From contig NZ_FOKY01000001.1 in NCBI RefSeq assembly GCF_900112165.1, positions 1-64,000 on the forward strand: DNA of 64,000 nucleotides. Direction: 5' to 3'. Under the pieces are notes generated by a model. It ran no database searches. It had not been told where the DNA came from and saw only the letters and a list, made by a program, of their open reading frames with translations. The stretch's first letter is position 1; each line of letters begins with the position of its first letter. This document shows positions 45,926 through 54,242 of this stretch, piece by piece. A program made the translations under genes and the position numbers. The stretch comes from Brevinema andersonii. GTDB lineage: Bacteria; Spirochaetota; Brevinematia; Brevinematales; Brevinemataceae.

Positions 45926-45957
45926 AAAATCCTCTTTTACTAATAAAAGAGGATTTT
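45926..45957 (-). terminator. terminator of the ahpC operon
   Basis: A 14-bp stem (45926-45939 with 45944-45957) is followed on the - strand by T-rich sequence, just after the disulfide-reductase gene. Confidence 0.85.
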
Positions 45958-45969
45958 CAATGAAAAATA

Positions 45970-46608
45970 TTAGAATTCTTTAAGTGCTAAGATTAACTGA
46001 TTCATATCTTTAGCATTTTCACCGATTAATTCGGCTTGTTTTTCTCCAATAATTATATGAGGAAACGCTTGAACACCATACTTTTCAGCATATTCTTTAA
46101 AAGCAGGTCCTTCCACCATGTAAGCATGAATATAAGAATTTTCAACAGCCAAACGATGCGCATTCATTACAGCTTGGGGACATTGAGGACAAGTCAGCGA
46201 AACATAAACATATATCTCTATCGGCTTATTGATCGCATCAACAATTTCTTTGTATTGGGGAGTTAATGACTCTACTTTACCTGAAACTTCTAAAATAGAC
46301 ATAAGAAACGAATTAATTTCATAACCGCCGGGTGTGCCGTAAAACCCCACTCCTTTCAAGCTGTAATCGGGTGTTGTAACCCATAATACCGGGGAAACTT
46401 TTACATTCCAATTTTTTGCTTCAGGGCCTTCGATATTGTTGATTTCAAGATGAAGCTTAGGCGAAAATTCAACAAATTCTTTCAAAAACGATTCTGTTTC
46501 TTTACTTTTTTCATTATTGCCTTTAAAGAAAACAATATGAACTGGATCAACCATATCACTGAGAATGCCGGTTAATTGTTCGGTAGTTTCCTGATCAAAC
46601 ACAGCCAT
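45970..46608 (-). CDS. AhpF N-terminal-domain-like protein disulfide reductase
   Basis: The 212 residues form two thioredoxin folds. The first lacks a CxxC motif; the second has CPQC in YVYVSLTCPQCPQAVMNAHR. This is the exact architecture of the AhpF N-terminal domain, whose second fold shuttles electrons to AhpC (CHNC in E. coli). Here it is a free protein encoded after the reductase. With the trxB-like gene (46619-47593) and ahpC it would reconstitute an AhpF/AhpC peroxidase system. Alternatively it is a protein disulfide oxidoreductase of glutaredoxin type. Confidence 0.8.
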   Translation of the reverse strand: MAVFDQETTEQLTGILSDMVDPVHIVFFKGNNEKSKETESFLKEFVEFSPKLHLEINNIEGPEAKNWNVKVSPVLWVTTPDYSLKGVGFYGTPGGYEINSFLMSILEVSGKVESLTPQYKEIVDAINKPIEIYVYVSLTCPQCPQAVMNAHRLAVENSYIHAYMVEGPAFKEYAEKYGVQAFPHIIIGEKQAELIGENAKDMNQLILALKEF

Positions 46609-46618
46609 AAAATGCTCC

Positions 46619-47593
46619 TTATTTTTTATTTAAAACATAACTAAAAGCCGATAATGCAGCTTTTGCACCCTCTCCTGCTGCAATAACCACCTGTTTGAAA
46701 GGCACAATACTAACATCACCACAAGCAAAAATCCCAGGAATATTCGTTGCACAAAAAGCATCAATAATAATTTCGCCTTGAGGATTTTTCAAACTTTCAG
46801 GAGCAAAACTGCTAGAAGGTACTAATCCAATCTCAATAAAAACACCGTCAACCAGAATTATTTTCTCTTCCTGAGAAACTTTATCCAAAATTTTAATACC
46901 TGATAAAATCGAATCACCTTCAAAGGCTAACACTTTAGCTTGATACTCAACAGAAATACGTGGATCAGCAATAATCCTGTCAACTAATACAGGATCAGCA
47001 CTTAAACGATCAATGTCTTGAATAATTACTACTTCATTCGCATAGCCAAGCATATCCAAAGCTGCTTCCACACCTGAATTACCCCCGCCGACAACAGCGA
47101 CTTTTTTCCCGGCAAACGCCGGACCATCACAAGTGGTACAATAAGCAACTCCTTTACCTGTCAATTCAGATTCTTTAGATACACCGAGTTTGCGAGGTGA
47201 TTTGCCTGATGCTATAATAATTGATAGAGCCTGATAGATATTACCATCAGAACAGGACACTTTTTTTATTTCATCATGAACATCCATTGACACTACTTTA
47301 GTATTTTTTGCAATCACAGGGTGATATTCCAAGACATGCTCATAAAACATATTAACTAAAACATCAGACTTTTGCTGTTTCGTACCCAACCAATTTTCTA
47401 TTGACGTACTTTGAGTAATTTGACCACCAATATCTTCCGTAATAATTGCTGTAAACATTTTTTTGCGCGATGCATATAATGCCGCATTCAAACCAGCAGG
47501 ACCACCGCCAATGATAATAACGTCATATACAATTTGAGGATCGAGCATGTTTTTGGAAACTTTGAAAGAAGATAAATTCAAATTTAAGTCCAT
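46619..47593 (-). CDS. AhpF-like/thioredoxin reductase flavoprotein
   Basis: This FAD flavoprotein transfers electrons from NAD(P)H to a disulfide. FAD motif VIIIGGGPAGLNAALYASRK, redox motif AYCTTCDGPAF, and pyridine-nucleotide motif VVGGGNSGVEAALDML. The last, and the C-terminal FIEIGLVPSSSF and GEGAKAALSAFSYVL, match the C-terminal half of AhpF more closely than TrxB, suggesting NADH use. Being 324 residues, it lacks the AhpF N-terminal domain, which is encoded by the next gene. It might also serve as the general thioredoxin reductase. Confidence 0.85.
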   Translation of the reverse strand: MDLNLNLSSFKVSKNMLDPQIVYDVIIIGGGPAGLNAALYASRKKMFTAIITEDIGGQITQSTSIENWLGTKQQKSDVLVNMFYEHVLEYHPVIAKNTKVVSMDVHDEIKKVSCSDGNIYQALSIIIASGKSPRKLGVSKESELTGKGVAYCTTCDGPAFAGKKVAVVGGGNSGVEAALDMLGYANEVVIIQDIDRLSADPVLVDRIIADPRISVEYQAKVLAFEGDSILSGIKILDKVSQEEKIILVDGVFIEIGLVPSSSFAPESLKNPQGEIIIDAFCATNIPGIFACGDVSIVPFKQVVIAAGEGAKAALSAFSYVLNKK

Positions 47594-47652
47594 AATATTC
47601 TCCTAAATTATGTTAGTTCAAAGCTTCCTAACTAACCATGAACTATAAAATT

Positions 47653-48237
47653 TTAATGTTTTTTGCCAAAGAAATTTGTAATTCCTGCCGCAGAAGTAGC
47701 CATAGCCTCGTCACCAGGATGCCAATCGGCAGGGCAGACTTCGCCATTTTTCTCAAAAAATATCCAAGCATCAATAACACGTAAGGTTTCCTCAACCGAG
47801 CGTCCTAAAGGACCATCATAGACTTGTTCCATGCGTACAATAAAATCTTTATCAATCAAAAAAGATCCGCGTAAAGCATAACCCTTATCTTCCATCAGCA
47901 CTCCGTAATCTCGGGCAATAGATTTGGTAATATCCGCAACAATCGGATAGGCAACATGTTCGATACCACCCTTCTCTCTAGGGGTACGCAACCATGCTTT
48001 ATGCGAATGTACCGAATCCACCGAACAGCCAATAACTTCAACGCCTCGCTTTTTGAATTCATCGAGTTTATCGCTGAATGCTCGGATTTCCGTCGGACAA
48101 ACATATGTGAAATCGAAAGGATAAAAAAAGAATAAAATCAACTTGCCTTTGTAATCAGAAAGTTGAATTTCTTTTTCCTCCTGATTGAGGGCTGCCGTAG
48201 CAGTAAAATCGGGTGCAGGTTTTCCAACTAAACTCAT
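47653..48237 (-). CDS. ahpC: peroxiredoxin AhpC (typical 2-Cys)
   Basis: AhpC reduces hydrogen peroxide and alkyl hydroperoxides. The peroxidatic Cys is in FYPFDFTYVCPTEIRAFSD and the resolving Cys near the C-terminus in GEVCPADWHPGD. The 194 residues are full length. It heads the three-gene operon, with TTGTTA-17-TATAAT upstream (48268-48296) and an AAGGAG site. Confidence 0.95.
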   Translation of the reverse strand: MSLVGKPAPDFTATAALNQEEKEIQLSDYKGKLILFFFYPFDFTYVCPTEIRAFSDKLDEFKKRGVEVIGCSVDSVHSHKAWLRTPREKGGIEHVAYPIVADITKSIARDYGVLMEDKGYALRGSFLIDKDFIVRMEQVYDGPLGRSVEETLRVIDAWIFFEKNGEVCPADWHPGDEAMATSAAGITNFFGKKH

Positions 48238-48267
48238 ATAAAAACTCCTTGTTTTTGTCTCTATACA

Positions 48268-48296
48268 ATTATAGCAAAAAAAATCATTTTTAACAA
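48268..48296 (-). promoter_or_regulatory. promoter of the ahpC operon
   Basis: On the - strand TTGTTA (48296-48291), 17 bases and TATAAT (48273-48268), 30 bases before the ahpC start. Confidence 0.65.
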
Positions 48297-48317
48297 CCCT
48301 AAAAAATAAAATCTTAA

Positions 48318-49346
48318 TTAATCAACTAATCGTTCATTTTCGCTTTGGAGCCTTTCGAGAAGAAACGGGGCCAGTAAGTTGAGTTCCTGAGGAAATTCCG
48401 TGGATATTTTTTCGATCATCGATCTAGCAAATGATGAATACATAATTTCTTTAGAGATTTGTTTGAGCCCGGCCAAATCCCATGTAATTCGACCAACATC
48501 AATTTGATTGAGTTCTAAATCACTAATCCAACGATTCACACGCTGCGACAATGAATATTTCGAAAAAATCAATGAACCTGTCACTTTCAGTTCGATTTCT
48601 GCCCAAGGATAATCAATAAGCATAACGCAAGCCCTGTATAACTTTTCCGCAATATCACGCTCACTGTCAATCACGGAAATAGCTACAGTTTTTTGCTCGA
48701 TAAAAGAAACCGGCAAAATAATACGTTCCACCTGCCATGTATCTGTATCAATCAGAGACACATAACGAGGCCCTTTATCACTTTTCCGGGTCTGCCGGGG
48801 AGCTCCTGGATTCACTACAGCAGAACCGTCGATCCATTTATCAAACCAAGTATGATAATGGCCTAATGCCGTATAACGATACCGTCCTGCCAGATCCGAT
48901 GCAAGAATAGGAAAATAATCTTTACTGTCAGAAGAGCCGTATGTTCCATGCGTGATAAGAACAGCCGGTTCAAAATAAGGCACGGCAATATCAGATAGAG
49001 ATTTTTCTTCTTGATAAGGTACACAGACAAAATAAATCCCTTCCAACTCGCATACTGAATATGGGACTTGTGCGGCAATAATTACATTTTCAGCAAGTTC
49101 CCGACGGTTTTGAAGAAATTTCCAGTCATGATTGCCCGGGACAACCAACACAGTTCCAGAAAAACTTTGCCACAAAGGCAGTAATGCCGCTTCGAGGCTG
49201 CGTCCATGAGCCGCAGCATCAAACATATCGCCAGCAATAATAACAAGCTCTGCACGGTTTTCTTGAGCCGTCCTTAGTATGGTTCGCACAACATTCAACT
49301 GTTCGACATCTTTGAGATGGAGATCGGCAGTATGCAGAATTTTCAT
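48318..49346 (-). CDS. DNA repair metallophosphoesterase, SbcD/Mre11-like
   Basis: A calcineurin-like nuclease of 342 residues. Metal-binding motifs appear in order: ILHTADLHLKD, IIAGDMFDAAAHG, VVPGNHDWKFL, VLITHGTYG and TALGHYHTWF. The motif order and length match SbcD/Mre11 exonucleases, though no SbcC ATPase gene is adjacent. GGAG 6 bases before ATG 49346 sets the start; the longest frame adds 26 residues. The gene is divergent from uvrC. Confidence 0.82.
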   Translation of the reverse strand: MKILHTADLHLKDVEQLNVVRTILRTAQENRAELVIIAGDMFDAAAHGRSLEAALLPLWQSFSGTVLVVPGNHDWKFLQNRRELAENVIIAAQVPYSVCELEGIYFVCVPYQEEKSLSDIAVPYFEPAVLITHGTYGSSDSKDYFPILASDLAGRYRYTALGHYHTWFDKWIDGSAVVNPGAPRQTRKSDKGPRYVSLIDTDTWQVERIILPVSFIEQKTVAISVIDSERDIAEKLYRACVMLIDYPWAEIELKVTGSLIFSKYSLSQRVNRWISDLELNQIDVGRITWDLAGLKQISKEIMYSSFARSMIEKISTEFPQELNLLAPFLLERLQSENERLVD

Positions 49347-49451
49347 AATGTTCTCCAAATGATTATCTTTATGGAAAATTAAACTTTTTCGATAAAAAAG
49401 TCTATAATAGTATGTTATCGACAAAAAATTTAAAGCGGCAAGGTTTCAGCC

Positions 49452-51113
49452 ATGAAAAATTCACAAACAATCACAAAAGAAGTCTTCGGGGTATTCACAC
49501 CCTACGAACGTGCCAACATTCCCGAACTTCCGGGGGTTTATATCTACAAAAACGCACAAGGTGATATTTTATACATAGGAAAGGCGAAAAATCTTAATAA
49601 ACGCGTATCTTCGTATTTTTCGAAGAAACCTATTTATTTGAAAACTTTTTTACTAGTCGAACAAATCAAACTGATTGATATTATTGTAGTTGAGAACGAA
49701 CGTGAAGCCTTATTGTTAGAAGCTACATTGATCAAAAAACACATGCCACGTTTCAATATCAACTTCAAAGACGGAAAATTCTATCCTTATATCAAAGCTA
49801 TGATAAAGGAAAAATTTCCACGCTTGATTATGACACGATCACACATCGACGACGGAAATTTATATTTCGGTCCGTACACTAGTGCCGGCGCTGTAAGAAC
49901 TAATTTAGAAGTTCTTCAAAAAATTTTCAAACTTCGGACATGCCGAACTCTACCCAAAAAAGAATGTATGGAATACCACATTGGACGGTGTTCGGCACCA
50001 TGTATCAACAAAATTGATGAAAAAGAATATTTGGAATCCTTTGAAGGAGCATTGAAATTCTTATCGGGAAACAAGCAGGACTTGATTGAGTCGCTTCAAG
50101 AAAAAATGAAAAATGCTGCCCGGGAATTATTATTTGAAAAAGCTCAAATTTACAAAGAGCAGCTTGATGCTATTTATGCTTTGGATGAAAAACAACATAT
50201 TTATCTCAGTGATGGCGGCAATTTGGATATTATAGGTATCAGCAGCAAAAACGGACATTATAGTATTACGGTTTCGCTGATCAGGAACGGTAAATTAACA
50301 GGAAAGTTAGGATTTACAGCACATACGCTCAATAAAAATATTGTTTTGAATGATCCATCGTTGATTCTTGAAGAATTCATCGCTAATAGATATTCCGAAG
50401 AAGAAGTCACTCCCTACGGAATTATTGTTAACAAGGATTTCACAGAGGCAGCTCAGCAATTGACCGAATGGTTTGCAGAAAATGAAATATCATTAACCGT
50501 TCGGCCTCCCGAAAACGACCATGAAAATACACTGCTCAAGCTAGCAGAAAAAAATGCTACTATTCACTTAGAACAACAGCTTTCCGAACCTGATATGCTG
50601 GAAGCATTGCATTTACTGCAAAAGGAACTGAATCTTAAAAATATGCCAGGATCGATAGAAGGTTTCGACATTGCAAAATGGGACGGCATGCTGGCTAGTG
50701 GAGTTTCGGTGCACTTTAAGGCAGGTGAACCTGATAAAAAACAATATAGATTTTTTAATATTAAAGCACGCAATCAACAAGATGATTATATCGCAATGAA
50801 AGAAATCATTTCACGTAGATTGAAACAGCTGCTTGAAGAAAATAAATCATTACCGCAGCTCCTAGTAGTTGATGGCGGTAACGGGCAGCTTAACGCAGGC
50901 CTTGAAGCATTGAAAGAGTTATCAATTACAAATGTGGATATTCTCGCACTGGCCAAGAAAGAAGAAGAAATTTTTCTTCCTGGCAAAAAACAAAGTATTA
51001 TCCTTCCAAAAAATTCTGTAGCTCTGCATGTACTGCAAAGAGTACGCGATGAAGCTCATAGATTTTCGCAATATCAATTGCATAGACGTTATCAAAAAAA
51101 ACTCATGGAATAA
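49452..51113 (+). CDS. uvrC: excinuclease subunit UvrC lacking the C-terminal HhH domain
   Basis: UvrC makes both incisions in nucleotide excision repair. The GIY-YIG nuclease (about 22-105, ELPGVYIYKNAQGDILYIGK), the cysteine cluster (CRTLPKKECMEYHIGRCSAP), the UVR motif, and the RNase H-like 5' nuclease with Asp residues in EGFDIAKWDG and LVVDGGNGQL and His in RDEAHRF are all present. At 553 residues it stops shortly after RDEAHRF, where homologues of about 600 continue into a tandem helix-hairpin-helix. No such sequence follows in any frame. Confidence 0.94.
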   Translation: MKNSQTITKEVFGVFTPYERANIPELPGVYIYKNAQGDILYIGKAKNLNKRVSSYFSKKPIYLKTFLLVEQIKLIDIIVVENEREALLLEATLIKKHMPRFNINFKDGKFYPYIKAMIKEKFPRLIMTRSHIDDGNLYFGPYTSAGAVRTNLEVLQKIFKLRTCRTLPKKECMEYHIGRCSAPCINKIDEKEYLESFEGALKFLSGNKQDLIESLQEKMKNAARELLFEKAQIYKEQLDAIYALDEKQHIYLSDGGNLDIIGISSKNGHYSITVSLIRNGKLTGKLGFTAHTLNKNIVLNDPSLILEEFIANRYSEEEVTPYGIIVNKDFTEAAQQLTEWFAENEISLTVRPPENDHENTLLKLAEKNATIHLEQQLSEPDMLEALHLLQKELNLKNMPGSIEGFDIAKWDGMLASGVSVHFKAGEPDKKQYRFFNIKARNQQDDYIAMKEIISRRLKQLLEENKSLPQLLVVDGGNGQLNAGLEALKELSITNVDILALAKKEEEIFLPGKKQSIILPKNSVALHVLQRVRDEAHRFSQYQLHRRYQKKLME

Positions 51114-51177
51114 TTTGCTTTTTCACCTCAAAAATAATAACTTTTAAACGGCTGTTGGAATTAAAACTTGATTCTTA

Positions 51178-51209
51178 GACAATAGTGCCTCCTAACACAC
51201 ACTATTGTC
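51178..51209 (+). promoter_or_regulatory. hairpin with CCTCCT in the loop, uvrC 3' region
   Basis: GACAATAGTG (51178-51187) pairs perfectly with CACTATTGTC (51200-51209); the 12-base loop starts CCTCCT. Right after the hairpin is ACCTCCTT (51210-51217). Both can pair with Shine-Dalgarno sequences. A terminator follows 19 bases later. Confidence 0.5.
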
Positions 51210-51235
51210 ACCTCCTTGTTTTCTCCAAGCTCTTA

Positions 51236-51263
51236 CCCCCCTTGCTACGAGGGGGGATTTTAT
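51236..51263 (+). terminator. terminator after uvrC
   Basis: Six C, then TTG, pair with CGA and six G (51236-51244 with 51248-51256, loop CTA), followed by ATTTTAT. Confidence 0.85.
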
Positions 51264-51871
51264 ATAATTTTCCTACCGTGAAACTCAATTGCTCCTGTTT
51301 CACGCGCTAAATCAAGATAATTATCTTTGGCAACGCCACCTCCAACAAGGATAGTTATTTTATTACCAGCTTGCTGGACAAGCTGCTTAAGTACAGGAAT
51401 ATTTTCCGATGCCTTACCGGATCCTCCTTTTGTGAGGACTCTATCATAACCAAGCTTTATTAAAGTACTTAAACTTTCACTGAGATTTTTGGTATCATCA
51501 AACGCCATATGACATACAATTTCACAATTCTTAGCAATATCACGGCATTGCTGCAGAAATTCAATATCAAGTTCAGAATTCTTAAGCGCTCCAACAACTA
51601 GTCCAGCAATTCCCAAATCATGAGCCACTTGAGCATCTTGAAGCATAATATTTTTTTCAATATCAGAATACTCGAAATTTCCACCACGCGCTCTGATAAT
51701 AACCGCTGAAGGAATAAAAATAAACTCTCGAGCAGATGCTATTGTGGCATATGAAGGTGTAGTACCTCCAACAGCTAAGTTATCACATAATTCTATACGA
51801 TCCGCCCCTTCCTGGAAAGCATGATATCCTTGATCGAAGTTTTCGACACAAGCTTCTCTAAGCAACTTCAT
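51260..51871 (-). CDS. cutC: CutC family protein
   Basis: CutC is a TIM-barrel protein once linked to copper homeostasis; its biochemical role is uncertain. The 203 residues have EACVENFDQGYHAFQEGADRIELCDNLAVGGTTPS split over the N-terminus (ACVENFD, RIELCDNLAVGGTTPS), MAFDDTKN, DRVLTKGGSGKASENI and ILVGGGVAKDNY. The enzyme is somewhat shorter than the 240-residue relatives. CopA, a copper exporter, is encoded nearby at 54798 but not in the same unit. Confidence 0.9.
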   Translation of the reverse strand: MKLLREACVENFDQGYHAFQEGADRIELCDNLAVGGTTPSYATIASAREFIFIPSAVIIRARGGNFEYSDIEKNIMLQDAQVAHDLGIAGLVVGALKNSELDIEFLQQCRDIAKNCEIVCHMAFDDTKNLSESLSTLIKLGYDRVLTKGGSGKASENIPVLKQLVQQAGNKITILVGGGVAKDNYLDLARETGAIEFHGRKII

Positions 51872-51901
51872 AAGTGCTCCTGAAAATTACATTCTAAAAT
51901 T

Positions 51902-51930
51902 TTGACAAAAAAACAAAAACTACGCACAAT
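51902..51930 (+). promoter_or_regulatory. possible promoter of the 120-residue protein
   Basis: TTGACA (51902-51907) with CACAAT (51925-51930) at 17 bases; the -10 box is a weak match. Confidence 0.4.
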
Positions 51931-51967
51931 AATTATTATAAAATATTATCCAAAGGAAAGCAATTAT

Positions 51968-52330
51968 ATGCTCGATCATTGCTTGAAACATTACGGAATT
52001 GATCAGAATATTACCCTCTCTCGAAGCCTGCATCAACTTTATGAATTAAACCGACAACATTATTGCTGTGGATATTGTACAATTCCAGCTTTTAAGTACA
52101 GTATTTCTCATAAAGAAGCAGTAAAATTACTGGTTATACAAGGACATTCCAATCCGGAAGCTATTCTAAAAGAGACTTTTAGATATGGTGTTTACTTTGG
52201 CTTAATTAAAAATCTCACTATTTCACCCACACATAGCGAATGGTCTTTAAATCCTCTATATAAACGTGATTTATTCTTCACAAAACTAAAATTACAAATA
52301 CGAGAATGTCATAGAAAGGCTCTCATATAA
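51968..52330 (+). CDS. small cytoplasmic protein of unknown function
   Basis: The 120-residue product starting at ATG 51968 is not recognised; AAAGGA lies upstream at a long 10-base spacing. A longer in-frame TTG start (51902) coincides with a TTGACA promoter box and is therefore unlikely. It has a Cys cluster (YCCGYC) at about residues 32-37 and a helical pattern (SHKEAVKLLVIQGHSNPEAI). It lies alone beside a decaying region, so it could itself be a remnant. Confidence 0.45.
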   Translation: MLDHCLKHYGIDQNITLSRSLHQLYELNRQHYCCGYCTIPAFKYSISHKEAVKLLVIQGHSNPEAILKETFRYGVYFGLIKNLTISPTHSEWSLNPLYKRDLFFTKLKLQIRECHRKALI

Positions 52331-52939
52331 TTATTTTGAATATTTTATCTTTAATTGTTAAATATCTAACTGTTTTCCTAAAAATTCTATTTCATTTCTT
52401 TTTTCTAAAAGTTTAAATTCTTATTTAGAGATAATCATACTGAATTTTTTCTGTTACCACATAAAATAAACTAATTTATCGTTTGTTTATTAATTTTTAT
52501 AATAAAAATCAGGAATTGAAAAAAGTGAGAAAATACAGTTTATCACTCTATTATGTTTTTTCAAATACGATATTAATAGAAGACATTATTAAAAATTATA
52601 AGTTAACAATAAACCCAATAAAAAATACTAATTTATCAGATATTTAACAGAAATACTAAATTATATAGTACTTTGAATGAACTAATGTATGAGCAAAAAA
52701 TGAATATTATTCCTTTACCCAATAAAGATAAAATAACATTGAATATTGAAAATCAATCCTTCTATAATAATATTAGTAATATTTAGAAGTTCATACGTTC
52801 CGAAGTTTTTATATAAGACACTAAATTTTAATATATTAGAATTTAAACCAGTTTCGTTTCTAGGCATTAAAAAAATTATTTTTTCTCATTTAATTAAATA
52901 ATAAAATTATAGGAGGACATATTGCTATAAATATTCTCT
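52331..52939. other. very AT-rich decaying region
   Basis: No intact gene. On the + strand 52525-52786 translates as MRKYSLSLYYVF-like sequence followed, after a frameshift, by YSTLNELMYEQKMNIIPL and more, up to TAG 52784-52786. This looks like the remains of a coding region without recognisable family. The rest shows nothing beyond AT-rich sequence. Confidence 0.3.
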
Positions 52940-52966
52940 TTATCTTGTGAAAAAAACATTTTCTCG

Positions 52967-52997
52967 CTTATCAAGCTTATAAAAATCTCTTGATAAG
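52967..52997 (-). terminator. possible terminator of the GT42 relic
   Basis: CTTATCAAG/CTTGATAAG, 9 bp, followed 8 bases later on the - strand by a T run. Weak. Confidence 0.3.
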
Positions 52998-53040
52998 ATA
53001 AAGGAATCCAATCTTTCTATGAATCTAGTGGTTTTTGATT

Positions 53041-53054
53041 GGGGGGGGGGGGGG
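53041..53054. repeat. poly-G/C tract of 14 bases
   Basis: Fourteen consecutive G on the + strand (C on the coding strand of the GT42 relic), the only long G/C homopolymer in this AT-rich window. Tracts of this kind slip at replication and switch genes on and off. Its exact length may also vary between reads or cells. Confidence 0.9.
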
Positions 53055-53825
53055 TATAAGATACACTATTATTCTCAGGGGCTAAAGAAACAAATTGATT
53101 AATGTAATTCTCATCACTAACAGAATATAATTTAACACCAGGAAGTCCATTGATCACTGATAATATTTTAGGCTCTAATTTTATAGAATATGTATCAGTA
53201 TTGCATTTTAAAGATTTTTCTTTAGAAATATTAAAATATTGTTCCCTTATTGTCAAATAATTTTGGCCTAATTAAAAAGGATAAGCAACAGAATCTTGAT
53301 AAAAATCTATCCCTGTAATCTAAATATTCTTGTAACCAAGATATGCTGCTGCATAAAGAACAAATATCCAGCAGTACAGTGTATACCGTAGTAATATTGA
53401 TGATATTGTATTACTTCTAAAATGTGAGGAAATAAATAGAATAAACTGTTTATTAATTCTACTGTAGAAAATACTTCTTTAAAATTTGATTCTTTATATT
53501 TATTCCATCCATCTCTGACACAGAAATTTAAAAACTGATATTCGTCATTTTGCTGAAGATGCATTTTATTATAACATTATTGGGGTAACAATTCTACACC
53601 TATCAAATCATAATCAACTATAGAGTCAAGATAACATTTTTCTCAAAATAAAAATTATTTACCCTAAAAGGATCAAATGTTTTGGGCAATCTTTTATAAT
53701 TAATTTGACCAATAGAAGAATCATTACCAGCTATAATTACAGCCGGTAAGAAGATCGGAAGAAGACAATATCATATGCAATCAATAATTCCAAAATCATT
53801 AAAAATAACAATGTATTTATAGTTT

Positions 53826-54233
53826 TTAACGTTTCGAATACTGTTCTTTTTTACGAGACTTTCTTAATCCATATTTTTTCCTTTCCACCATTCTATCATC
53901 ACGAGTTAAAAATCCATGAGCTTTAAGAATAGGTCGAAATTTATCACGATCTAATAAATTTAATGCCCTAGCTAATCCATGACGTACAGCTTCTGCTTGT
54001 CCATTAACGCCACCACCTTTAACAGTACAATAAATATCTAATTGATCTACAGTATTAGTAAGTTGAAATATCTCAAATATTTGATTTCTAAAAAATACTG
54101 GAAAATAATTTTGAGGTGATTTTTTATTAACGGTAAAATTTCCTGTTCCATTAGGAGTGATGAAAACTCTAGCAACGCTAGTTTTACGACGACCTGTAGC
54201 GTATACTTTGTTATCTTTTTGTCTTATTGGCAT
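53826..54233 (-). CDS. rpsI: 30S ribosomal protein S9
   Basis: S9 contacts P-site tRNA through its basic C-terminal tail, here GLRKSRKKEQYSKR. The 135 residues include YATGRRKTSVARVFI and KGGGVNGQAEAVRHGLARAL. It follows rplM by 9 bases in the conserved rplM-rpsI operon. Confidence 0.97.
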   Translation of the reverse strand: MPIRQKDNKVYATGRRKTSVARVFITPNGTGNFTVNKKSPQNYFPVFFRNQIFEIFQLTNTVDQLDIYCTVKGGGVNGQAEAVRHGLARALNLLDRDKFRPILKAHGFLTRDDRMVERKKYGLRKSRKKEQYSKR

Positions 54234-54242
54234 ATTTCCCTC

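Larger units (their letters stand above)
52940..53749 (-). pseudogene. decayed GT42 sialyltransferase with a poly-C tract
   Basis: Segments in different frames match the GT42 family (Campylobacter Cst-I/II): near 53740, VIIAGNDSSIGQINYKRLP and RVNNFYFEKNVI (Cst start VIIAGNGPSLKEIDYSRLP); near 53400, NFKEVFSTVE, the region of the ITSGVY motif as GIHCTAGYLF; then LGYKNI and ITGIDFYQDSVAYPF (Cst: LGYKEIYLSGIDFYQ); then KCNTDTYSIKLEP and NQFVSLAPENNS. At least two frameshifts and three stops break it, and no start codon is left. A run of 14 C (53041-53054) lies in the last part; in the +1 frame beyond it the protein would extend by some 30 residues to a stop at 52940. Confidence 0.8.

Noticed and set aside
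46619-47593. Naming the flavoprotein simply trxB.
   Set aside because: Its nucleotide-binding and C-terminal motifs fit AhpF better and the missing AhpF domain is encoded next door; the general name would hide this.
53749-53766. Sequence AGATCGGAAGA near the start of the GT42 relic resembles a common sequencing adapter.
   Set aside because: The match stops after 11 bases and the surrounding sequence continues as GT42-like coding, so chance is more likely. It is worth a look in raw reads because it lies close to a broken gene.
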